From Capra hircus (lineage: Eukaryota; Chordata; Mammalia; Artiodactyla; Bovidae): a DNA stretch of 64,000 nucleotides. Both the position numbers and the translations under genes were made by a program. The stretch spans positions 78,385,713 to 78,449,712 of the forward strand of contig NC_030816.1 of assembly GCF_001704415.2 (NCBI RefSeq). Direction: 5' to 3'. Within the stretch, counting starts at the first letter, position 1. The number at the start of each line of letters is the position of its first letter. Shown here piece after piece: positions 33,998 to 45,949 of the stretch. Under the pieces are notes generated by a model. That model was given only the letters and a program-made list of their open reading frames with translations, did not search any database and was not told where the DNA came from.

Positions 33998-36777
33998 TTA
34001 GAGACAGAGAGAGACCTGTGTTATTTTTTAAGCCTCTTATTTCTTTCTGCTTCTATTTCATCTCCCTTCTTTCTTCTATACAAAACAAGCAATGGGAATA
34101 CAATTTTCTCAAAAGCGGTTACACAGTGTGCTTCAGTTTCCTGAAACTGCACAGCCTGTAGAACTTGGCATGTGAATACACGTGTTATCTCCAGTGGTTT
34201 GTTACAACAGATAATCTGTCAGTAGGAATAGCCAAGGTTCATCTAACCTACCATGAAGAGTGGGACGCGCTGTCCACATAACAGGCTGATCAAAGCCACT
34301 GATTCATCTAAAAAGTACCTTCCCTGTATTCCTGTCAAAATTAATCTTGTAAAAGCTGACCAACTGCTTAACATGTAAAGACGGTCACTGTAACTCTGTC
34401 ATATAATTGCTTTTTATGTGATTATTAAAACTAAATCTTTCTTTTACTCAAACTTGTTTTACATGTTATCATCACATTGCTAAAATAGAAAGATAGTGAA
34501 AACAGAAGATATTTAGAGAAAATTAAAATTTTTTTTTGTCTTCAGGTTGAATTCTAAATGTATGCGTTTTCACAGAATCAAAACAAAGTCCAGACTTTGC
34601 ATGCTTCAAATAATAGTTTGCTACAAATTTGCAAATATCTGTATAGATATATATATATCCACATATGTGTGTACAGGCAGATAAATAGATGTAATCTATT
34701 TGTCAAATATTTTCTCATGGTTCCTTGTTCATTTAATCAAATTGTAACTCAATGTTTAAGGTATTTCATATGATTTTAAAATATGTTTAAAAAATTCTGC
34801 CAACAAACTTTACAGATATCATTAGGCATATTTTATGGAGTTTTGAGGAAATTGACATTCAGTGGTAAATAACAGTTATGGACACACAGTAAGTGAAAGA
34901 TGCAGAATATAACTTTATACTTATTAGGTGGTTTTTAACATGAAAGTAATACCTTAAAAATTTTCCCCTGATAAATTGTAACTATATGTTGAAGTATTAT
35001 TTCATCTTAAAGGGAACCTGTGCCATAATTTCTTCTCAACTTCTTTTCTCTCATTAATACATTTTACAGACTAAACATTTTGACAAAGAATTTGAAAAGT
35101 ATTTTAGGATAAGTGTACTATCTAATCCTACCTAGAAGTATAGGTTTATTATCATTATTTAATTGCAAAAACAATAAATTCATGGAATAAAATAAAACAG
35201 AATTACACACAAAAAAGATACTTCATATGATCAAAAGAGAAGGAAAGGATGATACTTTGATTTCAAATTCTAATCAACTGTTATCGAAGCCAGAATGTTT
35301 TATTTTGTGACTTATATAACTGAATCTTCAAGCAATTTACAACCATCCTTTATAAATAGCACCTTCAAACACAGCGATGGGGGGAGCAACTAAACTCAAC
35401 ACACCCTTGCTGAACTTTCTCACTCAGCTGTTGTGATAGGCTCAACAAGAAATGAGCAAGGAAAAAAAAAAAAGTGAGTGAGTAGCATTAAACTGTAGAA
35501 ACAGTCTCTTGGATTCACCTAGGCCAACACAAGGCACAGGTAACTTTACCAGCTACTTTTGAAAACATTTAACTTGCCACCATAACTACCAGCTGAGCCT
35601 CACCTGCGAGGCCAGCATCGTGGGTACCACAGGGAGACGATCTGTCTCCAATCCCCTGCTCCTGAGGCACTTCTTAAACAAACAAATGCATCAATGCTCC
35701 TTTCTTGCCCCTGGTGTCAGATGCTGAAACCATGGTTACAGGTCAACTTTCGCAAGTCTGATCATAATCAGTCCAGTCCCAGTTGCCTGAGGATTCATCT
35801 AAGGTAAGCTTCACTTTCTAAAAGATAGCCTTGAAGCCAGAAAGTCCCTGTTTACAGATAAGCAATCTTGAAAAAAAAAAAAATAAGTCCCAGCGTCCTG
35901 AACTGACTTCCATTCCTAAAGATCTTCACATATTCATTTCTCCAATGTCCTACCAAGTGATTAAGCGTTGTGCTTGGCAGAACACTGGTAAAGAGAGAGC
36001 CTGATACCAAAATTCTTCCAAGGGCAGTCACTCTTGATGATTTTCACCATGTGCTGGACACTGAAAAATGATGCTTGATCTGGCCTGCTGCAGAAGAGTG
36101 ATGCCCTGGAGGAGAATGCATCTGTTCTTCAGAGGCTCATCTCTTTCCCAGCTCATGTCAGGGGTGGGGAAGAGGAGTAGGGCTAAGATCCCATCAAGAC
36201 TTCTGTGAAGGTCTTGTGCAACATCAAAAAAAGAAGACAGACAATCACCAGATCCTGTTTGTCTGATCTTGGAATGATCCTCACTTCTCAGGTAACCTCA
36301 AAAAAAAAAAAGGACTAAAGGCCTGAGATGACCTGCTGCCATTACATCAACCTGAGTCCAAGACAGAGGAGTGTGGAGACAATTCACATGAGAAAGAAGT
36401 TGGTGAATTCTGTCCACTCTAACCCTCCAACACTAGGCTTTTATAAAAACATTCTGACTCTAAAGTCATAGCAACCCTCACTGATAGACAGAAAGCTGTC
36501 CTGGAGCTGGCATTTTCTACTGGCATTTCAGTGTAAAATATCCAGCACTAAGTATAAAATATTCAGATCAAGTCCTTGAGAAGTGGGCTCTTACCTAACT
36601 CCCCACTGTCATCGACAAGAATTACAGATTATGTACCGTATTCCAGATGATGAACGTAAGGTGACTGCAAGAATGATGGACATTTTCCAGCAGATTACCA
36701 GATGGAATAAGACCAGTTCCCCTTCTTTGATCTTGAACAAGAAGGAAACCATTTCTCTCTAGGATGACTTAGGTACC

Positions 36778-36858
36778 AGGAGCAGGTAAATCCTGAATCT
36801 CTCACCCAGTCCTGGAGGCACTAGGAGCAGGTAAATCCTAAATCTCTCACCCAGTCCT
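36778..36858. repeat. 45-bp tandem duplication, 1.8 copies
   Basis: AGGAGCAGGTAAATCCTGAA recurs 45 bp later at 36823 with a single G-to-A difference across 36 matching bases. Confidence 0.95.
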
Positions 36859-37127
36859 AAGAGTCTGGTAGGAATTCTACAGAATGTATCAGTAGACATT
36901 TGATTTGATTCAAAGCCAGTTTTCTTTAGCTTACAGTGCGTGGGGGGAAAGCAGGCCAGGGATGAGGTAGACAGTGAAAGGAAGTAACATTTTAGTATTC
37001 TATATGTTTATCCAAGACTGAAATTGGTTCAAAGACCTGATTGAGTCTGGAACTGCATAGGTCTGCACTGTTAATGCAATCACCAAATTACTAGATGCAA
37101 AACTTCAACTGTTTAAAAGCTAAAATA

Positions 37128-37400
37128 GGACTTTCCTGGTGGCGCATTGAATAAAAATCTGCCTGCCAATACAAGGGATATGGGTTCGATTCTTGGTCCA
37201 GGAAGATTCCACAACTAAGCCCGAGTGCTGTAACTACTGAAGCCGGCATGCCTAGAGCCCCACTCTGCAACGAAGGAAGCCACCAAAATGAGAAGCTGGA
37301 GCAGCCAGCGAAGAGCAGCCCTGCTCACCACAACTAGAGAAAGCCCGTGCAAAGCAACAAAGACCCAGTGTGGCCAAAAATAATATAAATAAATGTAAAA
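37128..37400 (+). repeat. Long CHR-type SINE
   Basis: GGACTTTCCTGGTGGCGCAT, then the long body with CAACTAGAGAAAGCCCGTGC and AACAAAGACCCAGTGTGGCC, A-rich tail. Confidence 0.88.
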
Positions 37401-37888
37401 ACTGAAATGACATTCACCATCCCTCTGAATCTATCTAGCTTCAGAACAATGTACTGAGTGGTACATGAGTATATTCATGTCATGGTTCAGCTAAATACAC
37501 AAAGTCTCTGACAAGGATAAGGGAGGAACATTTGTTGTGATTTTCTTTTTTTTTTTTTTTCCGCACCGTCCCCAGCCTAAAAGGAGAGGATCCTGTGTCA
37601 TTTTTGCCTCTCAGGTGCCATGGTATAAAAATTCCCAGTGGTCTGAGTTCTCTCACTGTAACTCAGCAAACAATGCTTAAAGACACTACCAGCTTCCACT
37701 CATTTGTCTGCCAGAACCACACATCTTACTTGTAATCCACTGAATGCCTTAGGCAGTGTCACTTTCTTTCTTATTATAAAAATCAAATGTGTCACAAACC
37801 CTCATCAAAGATCACACCATTTTATTTTATCAACAGACCTAGCAGCTGAAGCTCAAACTTCGACACATATTTCCACCAGATCAGAAAA

Positions 37889-39785
37889 GTATTTCCCTGG
37901 TGGCTCAGTGGTAAAGAATCCACCTGCCAGTGGAGGAAACCCAGGTTCGATCCCTAGGTCAGGAAGATCCCCTGGAGAAGGAAACGGCAACCCACTCCAA
38001 TATTCTTGCCTGGAGAATACCATGGACAGAGGAGCCTCAGTTTAGTTCAGTTCAGTCGCTCAGTCATGTCCGACTCTTTCTGTCCCCATGAATCGAAGCA
38101 CACCAGACCTCCCTGTCCATCACCAACTCCCAGAGTTCACCCAGACTCACGTCCATCGAGTCAGTGATGCCATACAGCCATCTCATCCTCCATCATCGCC
38201 CCCTCCTCCTGCCCCCAATCCCTCCCAGCATCAGAGTCTTTTCCAATGAGTCAACTCTTCGCATGAGGTGCCCAAAGTACTGGAGTTTCAGCTTTAGCAT
38301 CATTCCTTCCAAAGAAATCCCAGGGTTGATTTCCTTCAGAATGGACTAGTTGGATCTCCTTGCAGTCCAAGGGACTCTCAAGAGTCTTCTCCAACACCAC
38401 AGTTCAAAAGCATCAATTCTTCGGCACTCAGCCTTCTTCACAGTCCAACTCTCACATCCATACGTGACTACTGGAAAAACCATAGCCTTGACTAGATGGA
38501 CCTTTGTTGGCAAAGTAACATCTCTGCTTTTGAATATGCTGTCTAGGTTGGTCATAACTTTTCTTCCAAGGAGTAAGTGTCTTTTAATTTCATGGCTGCA
38601 GTCACCATCTGCAGTGATTCTGGAGTCCAAAAAATAAAGTCTGACACTGTTTCCAGTTTCCCCGTCTATTTCCCATGAAGTGATGGGACCAGATGCCATG
38701 ATCTTCATTTTCTGAATGTTGAGCTTTAAGCTAACTTTTTCACTCTCCACTTTCACTTTCATCAAGTTCCTCTTCACTTTCTGCCATAAGGGTGGTGTTA
38801 TCTGCATATCTGAGGTGATTGATATTTCTTCCGGCAATCTTGATTCCAGCTTGTGATTCTTCCAGTCCAGCGTTTCTCATGATGTACTCTGCATAGAAGT
38901 TAAAGAAGCAGGGTGACAATATACAGCCTTGATGTACTCCTTTTCCTATTTGGAACCAGTCTGTTGTTCCATGTCCAGTTCTAACTGTTGCTTCCTGGCC
39001 TGCATACAGATTTCTCAAGAGGCAGGTCAGGTGGTCTGGTATTCCCATCTCTCTCAGAATTTTCCACAGTTTATTGTGATCCACACAGTCAAAGGCTTTG
39101 GCATAGTCAATAAAGCAGAAATAGATGTTTTTCTAGAACTCTCTTGCTTTTTCCATGATCCAGTAGATGTTGGCAATTTGATCTCTGGTTCCTCTGCCTT
39201 TTCTAAATCCAGCTTGAACATCAGGAAGTTCACGGTTCACGCACTGCTGAAGCCTGGCTTGGAGAATTTTGAGCATTCCTTTACTAGCATGTGAGATGAG
39301 TGCAATTGTACGGTAGTTTGAGCATTCTTTGGCATTGCCTTTCTTTGGGATTGGAATGAAAAACTGACCTTTTCCAGTCCTGTGGCCACTGCTGAGTTTT
39401 CCAAATTTGCTGGCATATTGAGTGCAGCACTTTCACAGCATCATCTTTCAGGATTTGAAATAGCTCAATAGGAATTCTATCACCTCCACTAGCTTTGTTC
39501 ATAGTGATGCTTTCCAAGGCCCACTTGACTTCACATTCCAGGATGTCTGGCTCTAGGTGAGTGATCACACCATTGTGATTATCTGGGTCATGAAGATCTT
39601 TTTGTACAGTTCTTCTGTGTATTCTTGCCACCTCTTCTTAATATCTTCTGCTTCTGTTAGGTCCATACCATTTCTGTCCTTTATCGAGCCCATCTTTGCA
39701 TGAAACATTCCCTTGGTATGAGGGCTACAATCCATGGGGTCGCAAAGAGTCCAACATGACTCAGTGAGTAAAACAACAACAACGA
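37889..39785 (+). mobile_element. Bov-A2 SINE split in two by a BovB insertion
   Basis: The SINE runs from 37889 (CCCTGGTGGCTCAGTGGTAA) to GGACAGAGGAGCCT at about 38036. It resumes at about 39721 with GGCTACAATCCATGGGGTCG and its tail to 39785. Confidence 0.88.
38039..39720 (-). mobile_element. BovB (RTE) LINE, 5' truncated, decayed reverse transcriptase
   Basis: About 1.68 kb in antisense, read 39720 to 38039. Minus-strand frames show a reverse-transcriptase region in three broken pieces: 39631-39284, 39084-38740 and 38837-38346. The middle piece has GVHQGCILSPCFFNFYAEYI and LRYADN, where the usual catalytic motif is YADD. The last piece holds the C-terminal domain with YGCESWTVKKAE and WCWRRLLRVPWTARR. 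Frameshifts and stops separate the pieces and the endonuclease end is missing, so it is dead. The 3' end is the BovB tail (38040-38245). Confidence 0.95.
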
Positions 39786-40622
39786 AGATAAGTAGTCATC
39801 AAGTTTCTTGTGTCTTGAATTACATCCTCTTGTCTTATTTGATTAAATAGCAATTAATTCCATAGACACATGCTACTTTTACACAGATGCAGAGAATTTT
39901 TTCAGACATTTCAAGCTCTGTATCAATGTCATTCAAAAGCTAGCCATATTGTAGGTTGCATAAAGAAAGCATTCAATTAGCTCTACTTTTCACAAATTCA
40001 AAATGTTTTAGAGACTAAGGAAAAACCTTTTATGTAGCAGAATTTTCTAAAGGATGATAACAGAGTACAAGTTCCTCACAACAGAAATGGCCCTGCTTTT
40101 TCTATTCAAATGATTAAGGGGGAAAAAACCACAAATTTTAGTATCATGCAAATATGAACTACAGCTCTATAAAAAGAAACTTTATCATGCAAAAACCCAA
40201 AAATAGTCGCTCTGGTGACACATATAAATTCCACTTTTTTAAAAAAACACTATATTTAACACATATGGTCACCAATTCCAGCTCTTATAAGAGTGATTCT
40301 CAACAACAAAGAGATCACTGCTTTTGTGTTTATGGGTTAACACTTCCAAGAGCGCAAAAAAAAAAAAAAAAAAAAAAAACATAGGATGGCTGTGCAAGCT
40401 GGGCAAGGTGTGTGAATGAGAGCAATAAAGGACAATTTAAATAATACATTGATGACAGCTGGTGATGAGCAGCACACTAGCAACAGAAATAAACAAAACA
40501 GGCACCCACACTCCCTTACAGATAATAGAACAGCATACACATATTTAAATGAAAAGAATAGGGACACTGTCAAATCTGCTTGAAGGTACAATAGCTTTTA
40601 CATTAAATGGATATGCACTTAC

Positions 40623-40682
40623 ATTTTCTGTGGTTCCCGTAATCACGTGCAATCCATCATAGGTTGATTTGATGTACATACC
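40623..40682 (-). CDS. CNKSR3: CNKSR3 exon 7: PDZ domain, strands B-C
   Basis: 60 bp, 20 codons (GMYIKSTYDGLHVITGTTEN), phase 0 at both ends. This is the beginning of the PDZ fold, directly after the GLG of exon 6. Acceptor CACTCTAG precedes GGTATG; donor GTAAGT follows GAAAAT. The sequence is identical to the human residues as I recall them. Confidence 0.95.
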
Positions 40683-41389
40683 CTAGAGTGAGTCACAAAC
40701 ATATTAACTCATTACTCCAACATTTAGAGACAGAGCTGCAAGTGAGACTTAGACTTAACAAAAGATTAAAGGCAGTCATTTCTGAACACCCCTCATTCTT
40801 CAGCCTTCTGAAACACTGTAAAACAAGATCCAAAGAGCGGTGAAGGGGAACTAACCAAATACTAGTGAAAGAAATCAGAAACAAGATCTCTTTGATATTA
40901 TAATTTGTGTACCAGGCACACAGAATTTTGCTCTATGTCTGAGGACTGAGAAGGAATGTTCTCAGACCTGCTGAATGAATGAGGCAGTTCAAACAAGGCC
41001 GGTCCTCTCCCGACCATCTCTCTGTGTAGTGACACAATATATTCACTTAATTTGGTCTCAGTAGTCACTGCACTGATGACTTATTCAAGCCACGAACAAC
41101 CAAACCAGGATGTAAGAGCAGAGACTGCTCAGGAACACAATATAAGAAATAAATTAGAAACAGGCATTCCTGCATTTTAAGGGAGGCATAAATATTAATG
41201 CACTCCATCCTCAAATGCCCAATGGGCAAACTCAGAGGTGAATGCATAGCCTGGAAGAAGTATCTCTGCAGTTTGAGGCACTATGTATTATTTTTAAAAA
41301 AATGTTTATTAAACTTTTATAAGATGGGGAAAGAGCAAAAGGTAGAGAGAGCAAAGAGTAGTTGATCACCCTGGTACCAATGCTGTAAT

Positions 41390-41627
41390 AGCACAGAACC
41401 TCCTCAGTAGTCATTTTGACCGTGAACTTGCCCTGCTCAGCGATCTACAAGCCTCTGGGGATGAGTATCTCATCCACACTAACACCTTCACGTTTCTGCC
41501 CAGCCTCTCTGTTCCTGCTACTTTCACTATCAGAGTAATCAGCTTCTCCCTCTACATGGTATTCCTCTTCAGAAGGCTTTGCTTGGATAACTTCACCATT
41601 TGGAACAGCAACTCCATTTCTGCCCAC
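41390..41627 (-). pseudogene. Possible pseudogene fragment of unknown parent
   Basis: On the minus strand an open run of about 60 codons has protein-like composition: VGRNGVAVPNGEVIQ, then acidic and Ser-rich EEEYHVEGEADYSDSES, then a basic patch and VSVDEILIPRGL before a stop. After the TAG, a second in-frame piece (AEQGKFTVKMTTEEVL) continues. Codon-like usage and an uninterrupted acidic/basic pattern are unlike nearby intron sequence. Upstream it is broken by a Bov-tA insertion at 41628-41736. I do not recognise the parent; chance open frame remains possible. Confidence 0.4.
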
Positions 41628-41736
41628 TTTTGCCTGGAGAATCCCAGGGACGGGGGAGCCTGGTGGGCTGCCGTCTATGGGGTCGCACAGAGTTGGACAC
41701 GACTGAAGCGACAACAGCAGCAGCAGCAGCAGCAGC
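41628..41736 (+). mobile_element. Bov-tA SINE with (CAG)n tail
   Basis: TGCCTGGAGAATCCCAGGGA to GACTGAAGCGACA, then (CAG)n at 41713-41736. Confidence 0.9.
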
Positions 41737-42321
41737 GGGCACTTCTCCACTTCAATACGTGAATAAGCCCACCTCCAGCAAGTCTTACATGTTTACTTCA
41801 GTATAAGCCATCATTTACTTTGAATTGGAGCAGGCTCTATGCACATTTCTCCTTACCAAGAATGCGGACCTAGGTGCTGATCTAGGTATCTGCCTATAGG
41901 TACTCTCGGGGCCTGTTATTACAGAGCTCATACATTACGTCTAAAATATTTCTGAACTTTTTTAAAAGCATCATTTCTCTCAACCTGTCTCTTCTCACAT
42001 AAAGCCTAAGTGCTAACAGAGACTTCACGGCAGATGTGGTTTTCTACCCAGAGACCATCTTTCCTTTGTGGAAATGTGCTCTATCTCCTTGTATTGCTAA
42101 GACCTAAAAATAAAACTGTTAAGACAATTCCTCAAGATATGAGTTTACAGTTTTAAAACTGTATTTATTTTTATACTTTGAAGACGCTTTAATATAAAAC
42201 ATATCAACAGTTCAAGACAGCAAATTCTTAACTACATAATGGAAATCAGTCTAATTCTACTATTCAGAATTCTAGTGAAAGCAATATGGAATTATTGTTT
42301 TTAAAAAAAACAGCAACTTTA

Positions 42322-42492
<171 letters not shown>

Positions 42493-42908
42493 CTAGAGTT
42501 GGAGAGGCGAATAGAGAAGGTCAATCATTAACTCGGACTGAATTTTTTTTTTTTTTAAATGCACTTCACTGATCATCCTTAGCTCTGGTCAAAACATTGT
42601 GATAAAACCACCCAGTGAACACATAGCACGTGGCTTCCATATTTGCAACGTGTAGAAGAGTGCCATTATTCCAGCTTTGCTTTAAAAGTGCAGCTTTTAG
42701 ATTAACTTATTTACAGCCACTGAAATGCACAGGCTGGGCGGAAACCCCCTTTCAGCAACTAAAGAGAACCATGTATTCCCAGCCATCTCTGTGGTTTTTT
42801 AAGAATGGCTCACATTCTCTGCATACCAAATACTGACAACATAAAAAAATAATCATTTTGTCCTGCACCTTTTTTGAAAAATGCATTTCATATTTTCAAA
42901 TAGTTTTA

Positions 42909-43047
42909 GGGACTTCCCTGGTGGATCACTGGTTAAGACTCTGCGCTTCCAATGCGGGGGATGTGGGTTCAATCCCTAGTCGGGAACTAAGATCCCACAT
43001 GTCACTGGAGTGGTACAGCCAAAATATTAAGTAAGTAAATAAATAAA
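42909..43047 (+). repeat. CHR-type SINE
   Basis: GGGACTTCCCTGGTGGATCA, TTAAGACTCTGCGCTTCCAA, GGGAACTAAGATCCCACATG. Confidence 0.9.
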
Positions 43048-43175
43048 ATTAAAGCTGTTTTCATTTTAGAGAAAAAATAACAGAAATTACAGAGTTCCAT
43101 CTATTTTCTTTTCCATCTCAACAGTTTCTAATACACCTATATTATTATAATGGTTAATAAGATACTATTAACGTG

Positions 43176-43396
43176 AGGACTTCCCTGGTGGCTCAGACGG
43201 TAAAGCGTCTTGCTTACAATGCAGAAGACCTGGGTTCGATCCCTCGGTTGGGAAGATCCCCTGGAGAAGGAAATGGCACCCCACTCCAGTACTCTTGCCT
43301 GGAAAATCCCATGGACAGAGGAGCATGGTAGGCTACAGTCCATGGGGTTGCAAAGAGTCAGACACGACTTCACTTTCACTTTCACTTTCACTAACA
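43176..43396 (+). mobile_element. Bov-A2 SINE
   Basis: GGACTTCCCTGGTGGCTCAG to GACACGACTTCACTTTCACT; (CTTTCA)n tail. Confidence 0.92.
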
Positions 43397-43439
43397 TCTT
43401 GCATTAGTATGGTACATTTGTTACAACTGATCAACCAAT

Positions 43440-45175
43440 AGTGACACATTATTGTTAACTAAGTTCCATAGTTTACATTAGAATTCACTCTTTAGGGTGT
43501 ACAGTTCTACAGGTTTTGATAAGTGCACAATCTCGTGTATTCCCCATCACAGTGTCATACAGAATAGCTTCACTACCCTAAAACTTCCCTCAGTTCCACC
43601 CACCTGTCCGTCCCTCCTCCCCCACTATGAACCCCTAGCAATCACTGATCTTTTTATTTTCTCCATAGTTTTGCTTTTTCCAAAGTCTCATATGGTTAGA
43701 ATCAGACAGTATATAGATTTTGGATTTTCAGATTGGCTTCTTTCACTTGGTCATATGCATTTAAGGGCCCTCCATATCTTTCCATGGCTTGAGAGCTCAT
43801 TTCTTTTTATTGCTGAATAATATTCCATTGTCTGGATGTACCCCGTAGTTTATCCAGTCACATACTGAAGGACACCTTGGCTACTTCCTAGTTTGGGCAG
43901 TTATGATTAAAGTGGCTAGAATATCCCATGCAGCTTTTGGTGAATATAAGTTTCTTTCATTTGGGTAAACACCTAGGCTGATAACTGCTGGTTTGTAGGG
44001 TAACAGTATGTTTAGTTTTGTAAGGAAAAAAAAAAAACTGCTACAATGTCTTCCAGTGTGGCTGCACCACTTTGCATTCCCACCAGCAATGAACAAGAGT
44101 TCCTCCTGCTCTACATTTGGTTTCATCACGTGGTAGAGTTTAGTTATCCTATTAAATGTGTAGTGGTACCTCATTGTTATTTTAATTTGAAATTCCTTAA
44201 TGGAATGTGATGCTGAATATCTTTTCATATACTTACCTGCCAACTGTATATCTTTTATCATGAGGTGTTTGTTCAGATCTTTCACCTGCTTTTTAATTAG
44301 GTTGTTTGCTTTCTTATTATTGAGTTTTGAAGAGTTCTTTGTGCATTTTGAATATAAGTTCTTTATCTGATGTGCGTTCTGAGAACAACTTCTCCCAGTC
44401 TGTGCCTTGTCTTTTCATTGATGGAGCAAAGATATTAATTTTAATGCAGTCTACCTTACCCATTTTTCTCTCCCAGATCACACTTTTTTATTTTTTCACT
44501 CCTGAGTTTCTCAGTGGACTCAAACATCCAGATGTGCTCTCTAGCTGGGATTGGCTCCATCCTTCATTATTAAAAAGAGTCAACAAGTTGATCAATCCAC
44601 AATCCAAGGCATCCTTTTTTTCCTTCTTTCAAGCAGACTATTCTAATCTTCTTATTTGTTTTTACTTATTTATTCATTCATTTATATTTCGGTTGTGCCG
44701 GGTCTTTGTTGCTGCATGAGCTGGACCTTTCTCTAGTTGCAGTGAGAGGGGGCTGCTCTCCAGTTGCATTGCGAAGGCTTCTAACTGTAGTGATTTCTCT
44801 GTTGCAGAGCACGGGCTCTGGGGTATGCAGGCTTCAGTATCTAGAGCGCATGGGCTCAGTAGTTTGTGTCTGGACTCTAGAGCACAGGCTCAGTAGTGTG
44901 GTATGTGGGCTTACTTGCTCCGTGGCATGTGGGATCTTCTCGGATAAGTGATAGATCCCAAGTCCTCTGTGTTGGCAAGCAGATTCTTATCCACTGCACC
45001 ACCAGGGAAGCCCATGGATCACACTTTTCACGTCATATCTAAAAACTCATCGTCAAACCCAAGGTCAGCAAGATTTTCTCCTGTTATTTCTAGGCATTTT
45101 ATAGTTTTGCATTTTACCTTTAGGTCTGTGAGCTTTACCGTGACGACTCACATTCTCTGAACACCAAACACTGAC
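43440..45175 (-). repeat. Long antisense L1M, split by a 529-bp insertion
   Basis: Typical reversed L1M text: TATTGCTGAATAATATTCCA, GGCTGCACCACTTTGCATTC, AAGTTCTTTATCTGATGTGC; resumes at 45017 with CATATCTAAAAACTCATCG. Confidence 0.85.
44488..45016 (-). mobile_element. CHR-type SINE insertion with apparent 3' transduction
   Basis: Exact GATCACACTTTT at 44476-44487 and 45017-45028 brackets the insert. The SINE (tRNA-like head at right, CACCACCAGGGAAGCCCA) ends near 44660. About 155 bp of non-SINE sequence then runs to a T-rich block (poly(A) on the minus strand) at the left edge. Confidence 0.8.
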
Positions 45176-45907
45176 CAGATAAAATTACTGTAGAGACATG
45201 AGGATCCCTATTAAGTGGTCTCCGTGTAGAAACCATAGTGGCTACATGTGGTTATTTCTCCCAATCCCAGATTAATCTAACCTTTCAAAATTAAACAACC
45301 AAAGAAATCAGGATTTTCTAAAGAGTGGTTTTTTTCTTCTGAGGGGGAAGAATCCAAGAAGTGACACTTTTTGCATGCCTCCAGTGTGTTTAACCTCCCT
45401 ATTTATGGAAAATATATTTATAGCGGTTTCATTGCTAAATTCCTCAACATCAGTAGGAGGAAGGCCTTATCAAAAGAGCACAGGCTGGCTTATGTCAAAA
45501 GGAGGAAGTGATGATGAATAGTTACAAAATGCTTTTTAAACAGTCACAGTACATCCCCCTTCCATAATAAGATTTTTGCCAAGATTTTTTTAAATTAAAA
45601 AAAAAGTGAAATTTGCACATTAGTTTAACCCTGAGAGCTGAGAGTTAGCTATCTAAATATAATTATACCTTGAAGAAGTGTTGAGGGGAGCAAAGCAGAG
45701 ACCCCAATATACCCAATATAGTTGGTCTTGTTGTTAAATAACTTGTATTCTTGCCTTTCTACCTAAATTAAGAGATTCACATCCCAAAAGCCAGTATTTC
45801 AAAGCATATCCTGAAATACCTAGCCACAACACATATACTTTAATTAACATGATTCCCACTGTTTTGGGAAAAAGAATTTTACAGTAACTTTTAGAAGGTA
45901 TACTTAC

Positions 45908-45949
45908 TACAGCCAAAACTTTATCCTCCATTTCTGCTACAAGGCAATC
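45908..45949 (-). CDS. CNKSR3: CNKSR3 exon 5: 42-bp micro-like exon, end of CRIC
   Basis: Only 14 codons (DCLVAEMEDKVLAV). The acceptor TTCCTTTAG precedes GATTGC and the donor GTAAGT follows GCTGTA. Length is a multiple of three and both junctions are phase 0, so skipping it would keep frame and drop 14 residues at the end of the CRIC domain. Human has F where this has L at the third residue, as I recall. It is identified by the residues expected between VQK of exon 4 and [10 protein letters not shown] of exon 6. Confidence 0.93.

Larger units (their letters stand above)
42493..45907 (-). other. CNKSR3: CNKSR3 intron 5
   Basis: Contains a CHR SINE (42909-43047), a Bov-A2 (43176-43396) and a long antisense L1M (43440-45175) split by a 529-bp insertion. 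45180-45907 has no recognised element. Confidence 0.85.
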
